Assembly (NCBI RefSeq): GCF_007362955.1
Contig: NZ_CP041696.1
Coordinates: 3,472,001 to 3,536,000 of the forward strand
Reading direction: 5' to 3'
Source: Lysinibacillus fusiformis
GTDB taxonomy: Bacteria > Bacillota > Bacilli > Bacillales_A > Planococcaceae
Length of the DNA stretch: 64,000 nt
Shown: piece after piece, positions 35,388 to 44,674 of the stretch
Layout: each line of letters starts with the position of its first letter
Numbering within the stretch: the stretch's first letter is position 1
Translations under genes and position numbers: made by a program
The notes under the pieces: model-generated
Seen by the model: the letters and a program-made list of their open reading frames with translations, nothing else
The model's database searches: none
What the model was told of the DNA's origin: nothing

Positions 35388-35792
35388 TTAGTCCTTCCTT
35401 TTTTGTATGGCATTATTGATTTCTTGAATATCAATTTTTTGTAGTACATATAAAATGCACCAGACGATGAAGTAAATGATGATCTCAGAGATAAACACAT
35501 AGAAAATGCTAGAATGTTCAAACCAACGGCCGAAGTAGCCAGCTGTGAAAACGCAAAGTGTAACCGCACTAAAGTGAAGAGTAAGTTGAATTGTAAATAA
35601 TAATCGCTCTAATTCAAAAATTAGGGATAGTAGGCCAATGACAATACCAAGTATAGCGGCGATAATAATTTGCTCTAGTAATTCTGGCCCTGTAACCACC
35701 GTGTTTTTAGATATTATACTCAGCGTTACGAGGACGTAGGAAGAACTAAGTGAAATGAGTAGTCCGATAATCATCATGCTTAAAATTCTCAT
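35388..35792 (-). CDS. DUF3021 membrane protein
   Basis: A 134-residue protein with four membrane segments and a charged C-terminal end (QEINNAIQKRKD). ATG 35792 follows GGGAGGG; the longer frame from 35810 overlaps the LytTR gene. DUF3021 proteins are regularly coded next to LytTR regulators and appear to inhibit or sequester them at the membrane. Only one base separates the two genes here, which fits a paired regulator/inhibitor module. The biochemical role is inferred from family context. Confidence 0.82.
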   Translation of the reverse strand: MRILSMMIIGLLISLSSSYVLVTLSIISKNTVVTGPELLEQIIIAAILGIVIGLLSLIFELERLLFTIQLTLHFSAVTLCVFTAGYFGRWFEHSSIFYVFISEIIIYFIVWCILYVLQKIDIQEINNAIQKRKD

Positions 35793-35793
35793 G

Positions 35794-36243
35794 TTATAAA
35801 TCCCTCCCAATACCTAATTGGCGTTTTAATTCTTTTAAATATTTTCGACTGACATGAATGGACACATCGTTATCGAGGAGTAATTCTGTTGCGCCAATTT
35901 TGCCCATCTGAATAGAAGTAATTTTATTAATATTGACGAGTGTTGATTTACTCACTCTAGCAAAGTCTTTCGCCAGTTGCGTTTCTAGCTCATATAATTT
36001 GCGCTTCGATTCAAATTCCTGTTCTTCTGATTGCAAAAACACCTTAGCACCCTCTGCATAAATTGAATAAATATCAGTGATTTTCAATAGATGAATTTCC
36101 TGTTGCAAATAGCCGTCAAGCATCGTCGTTTGGGATATTTGCAATTGCTTCATTAGTTTTTCAATTTGCTCATTGTATTCCTTCGCGTGTATATGAATCT
36201 CAGTTTCTTCTAGCGCGCTATTAATCGTTAAATGAATTTTCAT
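35794..36243 (-). CDS. LytTR-family DNA-binding regulator
   Basis: A 149-residue protein starting at ATG 36243, six bases after AGGGGG. The N-terminal part (1-45) is not a receiver domain. The LytTR domain occupies about 50-148, with IYSIYAEGAKVFLQ, the conserved FARVSKSTLVNINKI and the C-terminal VSRKYLKELKRQLG. It probably binds direct repeats in its own promoter and activates the operon, with the following DUF3021 protein as its membrane partner. No kinase is present, so phosphorylation control is not expected. Confidence 0.88.
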   Translation of the reverse strand: MKIHLTINSALEETEIHIHAKEYNEQIEKLMKQLQISQTTMLDGYLQQEIHLLKITDIYSIYAEGAKVFLQSEEQEFESKRKLYELETQLAKDFARVSKSTLVNINKITSIQMGKIGATELLLDNDVSIHVSRKYLKELKRQLGIGRDL

Positions 36244-36502
36244 TGGAGGCCCCCTGACAATCAATTACATCTTAACGTAACTGTTCCTGCATTCTTGCTG
36301 ATAGCTACCATCTAGTGAATCAGGATAATATTAATGTAGCATAGAAATTTTTGGATAGGATAGATTCTTCAATAAGAGGTTGTAATTAATTCATAACCGG
36401 TTTGTTTTTAAACATATGGTGCTACTTGAAATGTGGTGAAGTGGTAAATTGACTTCGTTCACTGCATAATAGAACTATTCACGTCGTAAGGGGGTGCTTG
36501 AT

Positions 36503-37531
36503 ATGTATGAGTTTTTTAAGCCAATGTTCATGACATTATGTATTGGGTTTATAGGGGCTCTTATTTTTCAGTTTTTACATATTCCGATGCCGTGGTTACT
36601 TGGGGCCATTACAGCAGTGCTTTGTGCACAGCTATTTACAAAAGTTCAATTGAAATGGCATAAACATTTTCGCAATTTTGGTTTAGTCGTTGCGGGCTAT
36701 TCCATTGGCTTTGCTTTTACGCCACAAGCGGTTCAGGATATTAAGCAGTTTTTAGGCAGTATGATTGTGCTGAATGTGATCTTTATCGTGTTGTTTCTTG
36801 CTATTAGTTTTTTAGTAGCAAGACGAACGGATTTAGATTTCCCGACGGCCTTGACATGCTGCGTACCTGGGGGGATGGCACAAGTTGTTGCTTTCGCTGA
36901 GGAGCAAGGGGATATGGATATTGCCGTTATTACATTTTATCAGGTTTTGCGTGTGCTACTGATTGTTGGCTTTGTGCCATTAATGGTGGCAGGCTCTAGT
37001 CAGAATGCCATGATTGTAGATGGCGGCTGGACATGGGGACTAGCAGGCTTTCTTGCTATTTGTGGACTTGCGGGCTGGCTTGCACAATGGGGGAGAATCC
37101 CGACAGGCTATATGCTTGGGCCAGTATTTTTACTAATGGGTTTGAATTTAGTTGGGCTTGATGTACCTAAAATGCCATTGTCCCTTCTTCATATTGCGCA
37201 GCTATTTATTGGAATTTATATTGGGCTTTTATTGAAAAAAGAAGATTTACATTTGTCGAGGAAGCATGTGTTTTATGCATTTGTATCAGCGGGAATTTTT
37301 ATCGGTACTGCCTATGGTTTAACTTTTATCTTGAAGAGATTGTACGAGCTTGATTTTCAAACAGGTTTTTTAAGTATCGTACCAGGTGGGCTTGACCAAA
37401 TGGGGATTATTGCCGCTTCCGTTCATGCAAATGTAACCGTAGTCACAGCATTTCAGCTCTTCAGGTTACTGATTGTATCCATTTTACTTGTTCCGTTAGT
37501 GAAGGTGTTCGTGAAAAAAGTGAAAACGTAA
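36503..37531 (+). CDS. AbrB-family (ammonia-monooxygenase-like) membrane protein
   Basis: A 342-residue protein with about ten membrane segments arranged as a tandem duplication. The twin motif is seen twice: IPMPWLLGAITAVL and IPTGYMLGPVFLLM, with CCVPGGMAQVVAFAEEQG and SIVPGGLDQMGIIAASV in matching places. This is the Pfam AbrB family, which despite its name is a membrane protein of unknown transport role and not the AbrB transition-state regulator. ATG 36503 follows AAGGGGG. It is monocistronic, and an IS-end-like sequence begins 17 bp after its stop. Confidence 0.88.
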   Translation: MYEFFKPMFMTLCIGFIGALIFQFLHIPMPWLLGAITAVLCAQLFTKVQLKWHKHFRNFGLVVAGYSIGFAFTPQAVQDIKQFLGSMIVLNVIFIVLFLAISFLVARRTDLDFPTALTCCVPGGMAQVVAFAEEQGDMDIAVITFYQVLRVLLIVGFVPLMVAGSSQNAMIVDGGWTWGLAGFLAICGLAGWLAQWGRIPTGYMLGPVFLLMGLNLVGLDVPKMPLSLLHIAQLFIGIYIGLLLKKEDLHLSRKHVFYAFVSAGIFIGTAYGLTFILKRLYELDFQTGFLSIVPGGLDQMGIIAASVHANVTVVTAFQLFRLLIVSILLVPLVKVFVKKVKT

Positions 37532-37547
37532 AGGGCTAGTTGATTCA

Positions 37548-37745
37548 GAGGGCACTGAAAAACGCTAAAATTGAAATTTTTATAGCCATCCATCAAGAGA
37601 CCACTGGAAAGTATTTTTCTATAATAAATATTCTTCTTCGTGCTCCTGTCATTTTGCTTTCGTCGCAAAGTTTCTCTACCCTTCGTGCGGGGTATCGTCT
37701 ATCTCGCAGGAGTCTCATGCTGGCGCACTAAATCCTATCGTATAT
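37548..37745. mobile_element. Decayed IS end and GC-rich repeat remnant
   Basis: GAGGGCACTGAAAAAC (37548-37563) matches the terminal repeat of the IS1182-like relic at 30350-30796. It is followed by a degenerate GC-rich block (TCGTGCTCCTGTCATTTTGC, GTGCGGGGTATCGTC, CGCAGGAGTCTCATG). No opposite end is recognisable. The interval 37746-37910 has no gene. Confidence 0.45.
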
Positions 37746-37914
37746 AGTAACGATTCTGCAAAAAGTCCCAGCCTTTTGCCGCTTCACGCTCTCAGATCCT
37801 TCTTAAGGATGATGACTTAAAGAAAAAAGAAAGATTGTTCATCTATCAGATAGCTGATAGATGAACAACCTTATGATAATTAGTATTTTATTAATCAGCG
37901 TGAATAGCGTTAAT

Positions 37915-38010
37915 CGCTGATAGACCCTTCAAAATAGCTGATAGCCCCGCTATTTCCGCTGATAGACCCTTCAATATAGCTGATAGCCCTGCTATTTCCG
38001 CTGATAGATC
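37915..38010. repeat. 42-bp tandem repeat (2.3 copies)
   Basis: Units start at 37915, 37957 and 37999: CGCTGATAGACCCTTCAAAA then TAGCTGATAGCCCCGCTATTTC. Each unit contains GCTGATAG twice and the dyad AATAGC...GCTATT. The first two units differ at two or three positions. A related AGATAGCTGATAGATGAAC lies at 37846-37865. It is intergenic and downstream of the chemoreceptor. Confidence 0.85.
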
Positions 38011-38053
38011 TTTATTGTTAGTACTATTTTTAAGTGAATAGGATCATTAGATG

Positions 38054-39748
38054 TTAGTATTTAAACTGACGGATTAAATTTTGTAGCGTTTCTGCATTTT
38101 TTGTAAGGTGTGTTGCTGCGTTACTAATATCCTCCATGGAATAGAGGTTTGCCTCAGTAATCTGTGTGACTACTTTTGACTGCTCGTGGGCATCTACTGC
38201 AATTTCAGCCATAATTTGTGTCGAGGCATTAGCTTGCTCAATGCGAGCATATAATTCCTCGGCAATGCCAGAAACCTCTTGAATTTTACTAGTGACAAGT
38301 GAAACTTTTGTCGTAATGTCTTCAAATGCAACGCTTGTTGTTTGAACAACCTCAACACTCGAAGTTGCTTCCTTTTCACTTAGTTGCATTTGCTCGCTTG
38401 CTTCTTTGGAAAGCTGCTGCATGGTATGAATGGTGTCAGTGATTTGAGCAGCGGATGTTTTAGATTGTTCAGCTAATTTACGAACTTCTTCTGCTACAAC
38501 TGCAAAGCCCTTCCCGTGCTCACCAGCACGAGCCGCTTCTATCGAGGCGTTTAGTGCAAGTAAGTTTGTTTGGTCAGCTATTGCATGAATGACTTCGACA
38601 ATTTCACCTATTTTATTTGCATGTGTGTCAAGTGATGTAATGGAATTTGCACTCTTATGAACCGCTGCTGTCATGACATGCATTTGAGTCTGCATTGCTT
38701 GTGCAGAATCTTCACCAAGTTGCGCTGTGTCAAAGGCATCCGATGTATAAATTGAGACTTCACTATTTGTTTCCGTTACAAGTTGAATACCACCTGCAAT
38801 GTCCTGCATGGCTTCCACGTTTTCGTTGGCACTATGTTTTTGTGTACTGGCACCATTTGCTAATTCCACCATTTTGGCCGTTAATTGTTCCGTTGTTCTT
38901 GTTGTAGAACCAGCTGTTGCAGAAAGCTCGGCAGAGGAAGCAGAGACTTGATTGGCCGTATCATCGACTTGTCGCATCATTTTTCGGAGTGTTTCCAGCA
39001 TGGCATTGAAAGATTGTGCAAGATCACCGATTTCGTCTTTCGTGTTTACGACTAATTGTTGTGTTAAATCACCTTTACCAGCAGAAATTGTTTTGAGCTG
39101 GTTGTTTAAACGTTTTAATGGCTTTACGATACCTCGTACAAATAGTATTCCTGCAATCACAGCAATAACAGCTGCGATAAAGGAAATACCACCCATTTTT
39201 AGCAGCATCTTTTGTGCCACTGCATCAATTTCAGAAGAAGGCACACCAGTAAATATCATACCGATTATTTCACCATTCGTATCTTTAATTGGTCCATATT
39301 GTGTTAAGTAGGGTCTACCTACCACTTCAGCTGTTCCAATATATACGTCGCCTTGTGTTAACACGGCATCAGCTACTTTAGGGTCGGCGGTAGTACCAAC
39401 AGCGCGTTTACCATCTACCATTACATTTGTATTAATACGTGTATCATTAGCAAAAATAGTAATCGATGCTTGAGATAACTCACCTAATTTATCAATTAAA
39501 GCGGTTTCGTTGGCAATTTGAGCTTTACCTTTATAAAGCTCACCATTTTCTAAATGCCATTCACCTGGCAGTGTTTGATCTAAATTATATACGCTTAAAT
39601 CAAAAATTTGACCCAGCCGTGTATTGTATTCTGCTTCTAATGTGGTTTTCATTTCATTTGTATTAACGAGACCTACAGCAATAAGGACAAATAAGATGAT
39701 TACCACGATTAACAAGCTCATTTTGTTTTGCATACTTAATTTTTTCAT
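38054..39748 (-). CDS. Methyl-accepting chemotaxis protein, membrane type
   Basis: A 564-residue chemoreceptor. First membrane segment about residues 9-29, extracytoplasmic single-Cache-like domain about 30-190 (including [20 protein letters not shown] and [12 protein letters not shown]), second membrane segment about 190-212, HAMP 213-265, and signalling domain to the end. The hairpin tip that contacts CheA/CheW is intact ([40 protein letters not shown]). ATG 39748 has GGAGGG seven bases upstream; the longer frame has no such signal. It senses a small ligand outside the cell and directs the flagella. The ligand is unknown. Confidence 0.93.
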   Translation of the reverse strand: MKKLSMQNKMSLLIVVIILFVLIAVGLVNTNEMKTTLEAEYNTRLGQIFDLSVYNLDQTLPGEWHLENGELYKGKAQIANETALIDKLGELSQASITIFANDTRINTNVMVDGKRAVGTTADPKVADAVLTQGDVYIGTAEVVGRPYLTQYGPIKDTNGEIIGMIFTGVPSSEIDAVAQKMLLKMGGISFIAAVIAVIAGILFVRGIVKPLKRLNNQLKTISAGKGDLTQQLVVNTKDEIGDLAQSFNAMLETLRKMMRQVDDTANQVSASSAELSATAGSTTRTTEQLTAKMVELANGASTQKHSANENVEAMQDIAGGIQLVTETNSEVSIYTSDAFDTAQLGEDSAQAMQTQMHVMTAAVHKSANSITSLDTHANKIGEIVEVIHAIADQTNLLALNASIEAARAGEHGKGFAVVAEEVRKLAEQSKTSAAQITDTIHTMQQLSKEASEQMQLSEKEATSSVEVVQTTSVAFEDITTKVSLVTSKIQEVSGIAEELYARIEQANASTQIMAEIAVDAHEQSKVVTQITEANLYSMEDISNAATHLTKNAETLQNLIRQFKY

Positions 39749-39956
39749 AGAAATCCCTCCACGTTTTTTACCCATATAAATAGATAGCAAGTAACATTAA
39801 AGTAACTTACTACCAATTCATTATTAAATTAATAATGAAATATTTAAGAAAAATCACTAGTGTTGCAAAAAAAAGATTGAAAATTCAGTTTTTTATTTCT
39901 GTGGTTATGAGCCAACAAGAGAAGTGCTCGATATTGGTGTTATCCGTTTGGTTTTT

Positions 39957-40088
39957 ATGACCAATTAGATTTACCCTCATCCGTCATGCGATCAAAACGT
40001 TCGTATTCCAAGTAGCCTCGGTCGAAAACATACATGCATTTCCGGTCATCTACCATAACTTCGAGTTGGTTCCAATCATGTTCTCGTC
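39957..40088 (-). pseudogene. IS4-family transposase fragment
   Basis: About 44 codons read REHDWNQLEVMVDDRKCMYV and FDRGYLEYERFDRMTDEG, then a stop. The YVFDRGYxDYxxFD pattern around the second catalytic Asp is typical of IS4-family transposases. Both ends are missing. The flanking gap 39791-40380 has no other gene, and a GC-rich repeat relic follows at 40195-40385 (GCCAGTGTGCTTTACTGGGG, GCTCCAGGGTCTCATCTTGG). Confidence 0.6.
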
Positions 40089-40638
40089 CAAACCTGAGTC
40101 TTTTTTGGTGGATTTGGGTGGGGTACTACCTGACTTTAATCGTTATAAAGGACTGTTTTTATTCTTAAATAGATGATTGAACTTGTTTAGGCTTTTCACC
40201 ATAACTTGTGGTTGGCTTCCGCTCTGCCAGTGTGCTTTACTGGGGGCGCCCGATGAGCCGCTTGGGGCAATAGGATGTTGGTCACGAAGGCGTTATCACA
40301 GGACGTGGTGCTTTTCAGACTTCGTTCCTCTATGTTGCTCGCTCCAGGGTCTCATCTTGGGCACTTAATCTCCTACACACTGGCGCGGCTCCTGCCAACT
40401 TATAGGACATTTTAAAATGTCAACCACATCTTATGGTGATGAACCAATTTAAATATTCTTAAAATTCAGTTATTTTAACGCATCGCTAGTGAAGAAACAT
40501 GTTTCTATTTTTAAAGTATATAGCCACTAGAGATGTTTGTATATTTAAAAAATGAAAGCTGATGCTATTTTTTTTGTTTCCAATTTCTATGAAATATGCT
40601 ATTATAATGCTAACTATGATGAACGGAGGTGAAAAGGA

Positions 40639-40779
40639 ATGAATCAAAACGCTACGAGAACAGGTGTAAATGCAGATAAAGCGATGTATTTTGCACGTGT
40701 AATTACTTTCGATTTTGCTAACAACGGGATAGGTCTGTCCATTTTTAAGCAAAATCAAATACTAAACGTAGCGGATTAA
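40639..40779 (+). CDS. 46-residue ORF, possible leader peptide
   Basis: ATG 40639 follows GGAGGTG at seven bases, and TATAAT (40603-40608) lies 30 bp upstream, giving a complete small transcription unit. The product begins MNQNATRTGVNADKAMYFAR and continues VITFDFANNGIGLSIFKQ. It has no signal peptide or clear membrane segment, and I do not recognise it. It is followed at once by a strong terminator (40806-40840), and the ABC-F gene starts 174 bp beyond that. It could be a regulatory leader for ABC-F expression or an independent small protein. Confidence 0.55.
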   Translation: MNQNATRTGVNADKAMYFARVITFDFANNGIGLSIFKQNQILNVAD

Positions 40780-40805
40780 CCATTCTTTTTCACTAATAAT
40801 GAGGG

Positions 40806-40840
40806 AAAAGACTGCTTGTTAATGGAGCAGTCTTTTTTGT
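40806..40840 (+). terminator. Terminator/attenuator between small ORF and ABC-F gene
   Basis: AAAAGACTGCT pairs with AGCAGTCTTTT, followed by TT. It lies 27 bp after the stop of the 46-codon ORF and 174 bp before the ABC-F start. No clear second promoter was seen between terminator and ABC-F. Confidence 0.8.
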
Positions 40841-41014
40841 CGTCTCTTTAATAAGTGAATCTTTAAACATTTCTTAAAAAAAGTAAATTCCTCAGGCAGA
40901 TGTCACAGTTGTGTGTGGTGCGCGGTAGGTAGCGTTCGTGCAAAATCTCGACACAATTTTGTCAGTGTGTAATGGAGTAGAATGTTTTCCGCACGTTTCA
41001 TGGAGGAAAAAACG

Positions 41015-42814
41015 ATGCAAATTAAAGCTGAACAAATACAAAAAGTTATTGGTGGGAACGTATTATTTGAAGGTCTTCAACTGGAAGTCAATTCGGGAGA
41101 GCATGTGGCGATCGTTGGCGTGAATGGCTGTGGAAAAACCACATTATTACAGTTGTTAGCAGGTACAGATGCGCCGGATAAAGGACGTATTATTAAAAGT
41201 AAAGATGCGACAATTGGTTATTTACATCAAATTCCAAGCTATCCTTTACTCACAGCAAAAGAGGTACTTGAGGAGGCATTTGCCAATATTTATGCTTTAA
41301 AGGCAAAAATGACAATGTTGGAACAGGAGATGCAAGCGGAGGTTACTGACAAAGTATTGCAGCAATATGGTCATATACAGGAGCTATTTATGCAACAGGG
41401 GGGCTATGAGGTTGATGCACAATTAGCGATGATTGCAAATGGGCTTGGTATTACACCATTGCTCACACAGCCATTTACGAATTTGAGCGGTGGCGAAAAA
41501 ACAAAAGTCATGTTAGGGCAAATCCTTTTAAGTAACCCCTCAATCCTACTATTAGACGAACCGACCAATCATTTGGATATGCAAGCGATTGAATGGCTAG
41601 AAAATTATGTGCAAAACTTTGCTGGAATTATTATCGCGGTATCGCATGATCGCCAGTTTATGAATCAAATGGCGCAAAAAATTATAGAAATTGAAGATGG
41701 CGAGGCATTTACTTATCAGGGGAATTACGACGCTTTTGTTGCACAAAAAGAGGCGAAAATTGAACAGCAGTTTGCGGAATTTGAAGAACAACAAAAGAAA
41801 ATTAAAAAAATGCAGGAAGCCATTAAACGTTTAAAACAGTGGGCAAATGAAGCGAATCCTCCTAGTGCATCCTTGCATCGCCGCGCGAAAAGCATGGAAA
41901 AGGCACTGGCTCGTATAGCGCGCGTAAAAAGGCCCGTGACGAAGAAGAAAATGAATTTGGCTTTAACGATGGCGGAACGTAGTGGCAAGGAAGTAGTTCA
42001 GTTGCAGGAAATTAGCCATGCATTTGAAAAGCCATTATTGAAGGAAAGTAATCTAGCGGTTTATTTTGGGGAACGATTGGCGCTTGTAGGGGACAATGGT
42101 AGTGGTAAAACAACGCTATTAAAAATGATATTAGGAGAAATTGTGCCGAGTAAGGGCCATTGTAAAGTAGGGAGTAGTGTGAAAATTGGTTATTTATCGC
42201 AACAATTTGAGCATGAAAATCCAACGATTCGATTGATCGATGCTTTTCGTGAGCGCGTAGCTGTTTCGGAGGCAGAGGCCCGTCATATACTCGCGCAGTT
42301 CCTATTTTACGGATATGACGTGTTCAAAAAGGTAAGAGATTTAAGTGGCGGTGAAAAAATGCGACTGCGTTTAGCTCAGTTAATGCACGAGGATATCAAT
42401 TTACTTGTTCTTGATGAGCCGACCAACCACTTAGATATTGAGGCAAGAGAAGTGTTAGAGGACACCCTCGAATCCTTTGAAGGCACAATCATTGGCGTAT
42501 CCCATGACCGTTATTTCTTACAAAAGATCTTTTCGAAAATTGCTTGGATTGAACATGAGCGTATCCAGGTGTATGAGGGCGATTATGAATGGGCGCGCAT
42601 AAAGCGTTTGTCCTTAGCGAAAGTACCGATAATCGAAAAAGTACAATCGAAAATTGAACACAGTAAAAAGGAAATACCTGTCGAAGCGCAAATAGAAAAG
42701 CTAGAAATGAAACTAAAAGAACCGAAGCTTGCCAAAGAACAACGACATAAATTCGAGCAACAACTTGAGGCTTTATACGAAAGATGGTTAGAAGGAGGTT
42801 CAGAACATGCATAA
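41015..42814 (+). CDS. ABC-F family ribosome-associated ATPase
   Basis: A 599-residue soluble protein with two ATPase domains and no membrane segments. Walker A GVNGCGKTT and GDNGSGKTT, signatures LSGGEKTKVMLGQ and LSGGEKMRLRLAQ, and Walker B SILLLDEPTNHLD and NLLVLDEPTNHLD are all intact. The interdomain linker (about 235-310) is a charged helical hairpin (EEQQKKIKKMQEAIKRLKQW), and the C-terminal end is a Lys/Glu-rich coil. ABC-F proteins act on stalled or drug-bound ribosomes. ATG 41015 has GGAGG nine bases before. It overlaps the GNAT gene by eight bases. Whether it is housekeeping or an antibiotic-resistance type cannot be settled here. Confidence 0.9.
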   Translation: MQIKAEQIQKVIGGNVLFEGLQLEVNSGEHVAIVGVNGCGKTTLLQLLAGTDAPDKGRIIKSKDATIGYLHQIPSYPLLTAKEVLEEAFANIYALKAKMTMLEQEMQAEVTDKVLQQYGHIQELFMQQGGYEVDAQLAMIANGLGITPLLTQPFTNLSGGEKTKVMLGQILLSNPSILLLDEPTNHLDMQAIEWLENYVQNFAGIIIAVSHDRQFMNQMAQKIIEIEDGEAFTYQGNYDAFVAQKEAKIEQQFAEFEEQQKKIKKMQEAIKRLKQWANEANPPSASLHRRAKSMEKALARIARVKRPVTKKKMNLALTMAERSGKEVVQLQEISHAFEKPLLKESNLAVYFGERLALVGDNGSGKTTLLKMILGEIVPSKGHCKVGSSVKIGYLSQQFEHENPTIRLIDAFRERVAVSEAEARHILAQFLFYGYDVFKKVRDLSGGEKMRLRLAQLMHEDINLLVLDEPTNHLDIEAREVLEDTLESFEGTIIGVSHDRYFLQKIFSKIAWIEHERIQVYEGDYEWARIKRLSLAKVPIIEKVQSKIEHSKKEIPVEAQIEKLEMKLKEPKLAKEQRHKFEQQLEALYERWLEGGSEHA

Positions 42815-43598
42815 GTTGGAGCTAATGACACAATTGGATATTGATTATTTAAAAAGTTTTAGTAATATGGAGAGGTGTTCAGCAGGAATATTGTTTTACA
42901 ATAAGGAAATGCCGACATATTATGATGCCAATCATGCACATATATGGCAGAAGATTGAGCACATAGATTCTTTATTAACGGACATTAAGAAATTTTATGT
43001 TTCAAAAGATCTTATACCAAGAATGTATATATACAATGTAGAGGAAAATCAACAATGTATAGAGAAATTACATGCGCACGGCTTTCAATATGAAACCTTT
43101 ACAAATGACGTGCAATGCTGGAATGGCGAGTTTGTTCAGCTCCCCGTAAATCCATCGATTCAGATAGAGCGTGTAACGGATAGTAATGTACAGGAAGCAT
43201 TAGCAGTAGAAATGAGTATTTCCACATTCGGTGAGCCGGCTTTAATAAAAGAAGCTTTCTATAAAACATATCGATCACCGTACTTTACGTATTATTTATT
43301 AAGAGTTAACGGGGAAGCATGTTGCACCGCCAATATTTTCGTATCAGGAAATCAAGGTAGAGTGGAGAGTGTAGCTACTATTAAAAGCTTCCGTGGACAT
43401 GGATTGATTGGTTATTTGTTGCAGCATATTCAAAAACAATCTGTGAATGCAGGAATAGAGAGCCTTTGGATTATGCCTATCAGTGAGCCTGTTGCAAGGG
43501 TCTATGCAAAGTTGAATTTCAAATCAGTCGGTTCAGTGACATCCATTCACGCATTTACCGAAGGAAAAAGCATTGAAGAAATACGTCTAGGTTCATAA
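42807..43598 (+). CDS. GNAT-family acetyltransferase
   Basis: A 263-residue protein with its GNAT domain in the C-terminal half (about 130-255): RVESVATIKSFRGHGLIGYLLQHIQ is the acetyl-CoA-binding motif A, with the last strands in GIESLWIMPISEPVARVYAKLNFKSVG. The N-terminal half is a degenerate second GNAT-like fold. ATG 42807 lies within the end of the ABC-F gene and has AGAAGGAGG upstream, so the two are translated together. The acyl acceptor is unknown; pairing with ABC-F suggests a ribosome- or antibiotic-related substrate, which is inference. Confidence 0.85.
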   Translation: MHKLELMTQLDIDYLKSFSNMERCSAGILFYNKEMPTYYDANHAHIWQKIEHIDSLLTDIKKFYVSKDLIPRMYIYNVEENQQCIEKLHAHGFQYETFTNDVQCWNGEFVQLPVNPSIQIERVTDSNVQEALAVEMSISTFGEPALIKEAFYKTYRSPYFTYYLLRVNGEACCTANIFVSGNQGRVESVATIKSFRGHGLIGYLLQHIQKQSVNAGIESLWIMPISEPVARVYAKLNFKSVGSVTSIHAFTEGKSIEEIRLGS

Positions 43599-43844
43599 AC
43601 AGTAAAAAGGTCCAATAAAGAAAAAAAGCACAGATTGGGCAGTTTTAGAGGTAGTCTGAAATGAGTGAATCTTCCACAGGAAGACGTGGAAGAATAAAAT
43701 GTTGCTCAATATAATGGATTTTGTGCAGGTTCGTCTAGTTTCGAAAAAAGATTTTACAACTTTGAAAGTTTTTTACTTGAAAAAAAGCTGTATTCGATTT
43801 ATTGTCTTTAGAGATACTTGTTAATTGGACTTGGAGGATATGGA

Positions 43845-44579
43845 ATGCACGGAATTTATATACGCTACAATGTCTCAGAAGAAACCCCTAAAGCACAATG
43901 GCCCAAAAAAGTGGATGCATTTGCGTATGTTCAACGAGGTAAACCACAACAAGATAATGACAACATGCTATCGTTGGAAGAGCTAAGACGCCACGCAATC
44001 CGATATATTGAAAGTTTGAAAGAAAATGCTAGTGATCATTTAGTGGAACAACGCAATGGAGAAATTGAGCATTTCGATCGACGCTATATGGAATCGTTAA
44101 AGTTAAAGGAAAACATCGATGCTCAACTGATTAATCTCGAAGAAATTCGTTTACTATTGCAATTAATGAATGTACTGAATTTATCGCACGGATTTGGAGA
44201 AAATGCTGGGAAACTACTGCGTCAAATTACTCCCTATGCAAAAGAGGTAGAACACCCAACATTCCAAACAACACGAGTAGAGCGTCATTTTTACACAGAA
44301 TTGATTGAACATATTGAAGCGGTCTATATGCGGATTATGCGTCAACACAATCCGTCTACAAATGAGATGCAACAGTCGGAAAAGTTATGGACATCAGTTT
44401 GTGAGCAGACAATTGAAAAGGTAGAGTCACGAATCGAGCGTTTGTCTGCGATAAAATTGAAACATGAGAAAAATTTGTTAGAGTTTAGTCAATTAAAACA
44501 GCAAAATATCGAGGCGAAGGAACGCTTAAATCACGCTGTCAATGAGCTCGATGTCATATTAGGAGCATTAGAATCTTAA
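43845..44579 (+). CDS. Hypothetical coiled-coil protein
   Basis: A 244-residue soluble protein I do not recognise. ATG 43845 follows GGAGG at seven bases. The first 25 residues (MHGIYIRYNVSEETPKAQWP) look structured; the remainder is strongly helical and charged with heptad patterns, for example EHFDRRYMESLKLKENIDAQ, ESRIERLSAIKLKHEKNLLE and a closing NHAVNELDVILGALES. No signal peptide or cysteine motif is present. It is transcribed alone and ends in a terminator of the AAAGCATGT stem type. A structural or scaffolding role is possible, but nothing in the sequence fixes it. Confidence 0.7.
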   Translation: MHGIYIRYNVSEETPKAQWPKKVDAFAYVQRGKPQQDNDNMLSLEELRRHAIRYIESLKENASDHLVEQRNGEIEHFDRRYMESLKLKENIDAQLINLEEIRLLLQLMNVLNLSHGFGENAGKLLRQITPYAKEVEHPTFQTTRVERHFYTELIEHIEAVYMRIMRQHNPSTNEMQQSEKLWTSVCEQTIEKVESRIERLSAIKLKHEKNLLEFSQLKQQNIEAKERLNHAVNELDVILGALES

Positions 44580-44612
44580 TCACCTTACGATTGATGGAGA
44601 ATCCGAATAAAA

Positions 44613-44672
44613 ATAAAAGCATGTTGCCAATTGAGCTTGATTTTAGCTTCAATGGGCAAACATGCTTTTTAT
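44613..44672. terminator. Bidirectional terminator, AAAGCATGT stem type
   Basis: AAAAGCATGT-TGCC pairs with GGCA-AACATGCTTTT around an inner AGCT stem. A T run follows. It is shared with the convergent membrane-protein gene. Confidence 0.8.
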
Positions 44673-44674
44673 TG

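Noticed and set aside
36503..37531. AbrB-family protein as the transition-state regulator AbrB
   Set aside because: It is a ten-segment membrane protein; the shared name is a family label only.
37915..38010. 42-bp repeats as a CRISPR array
   Set aside because: The units are contiguous without unique spacers, and no cas gene is near.
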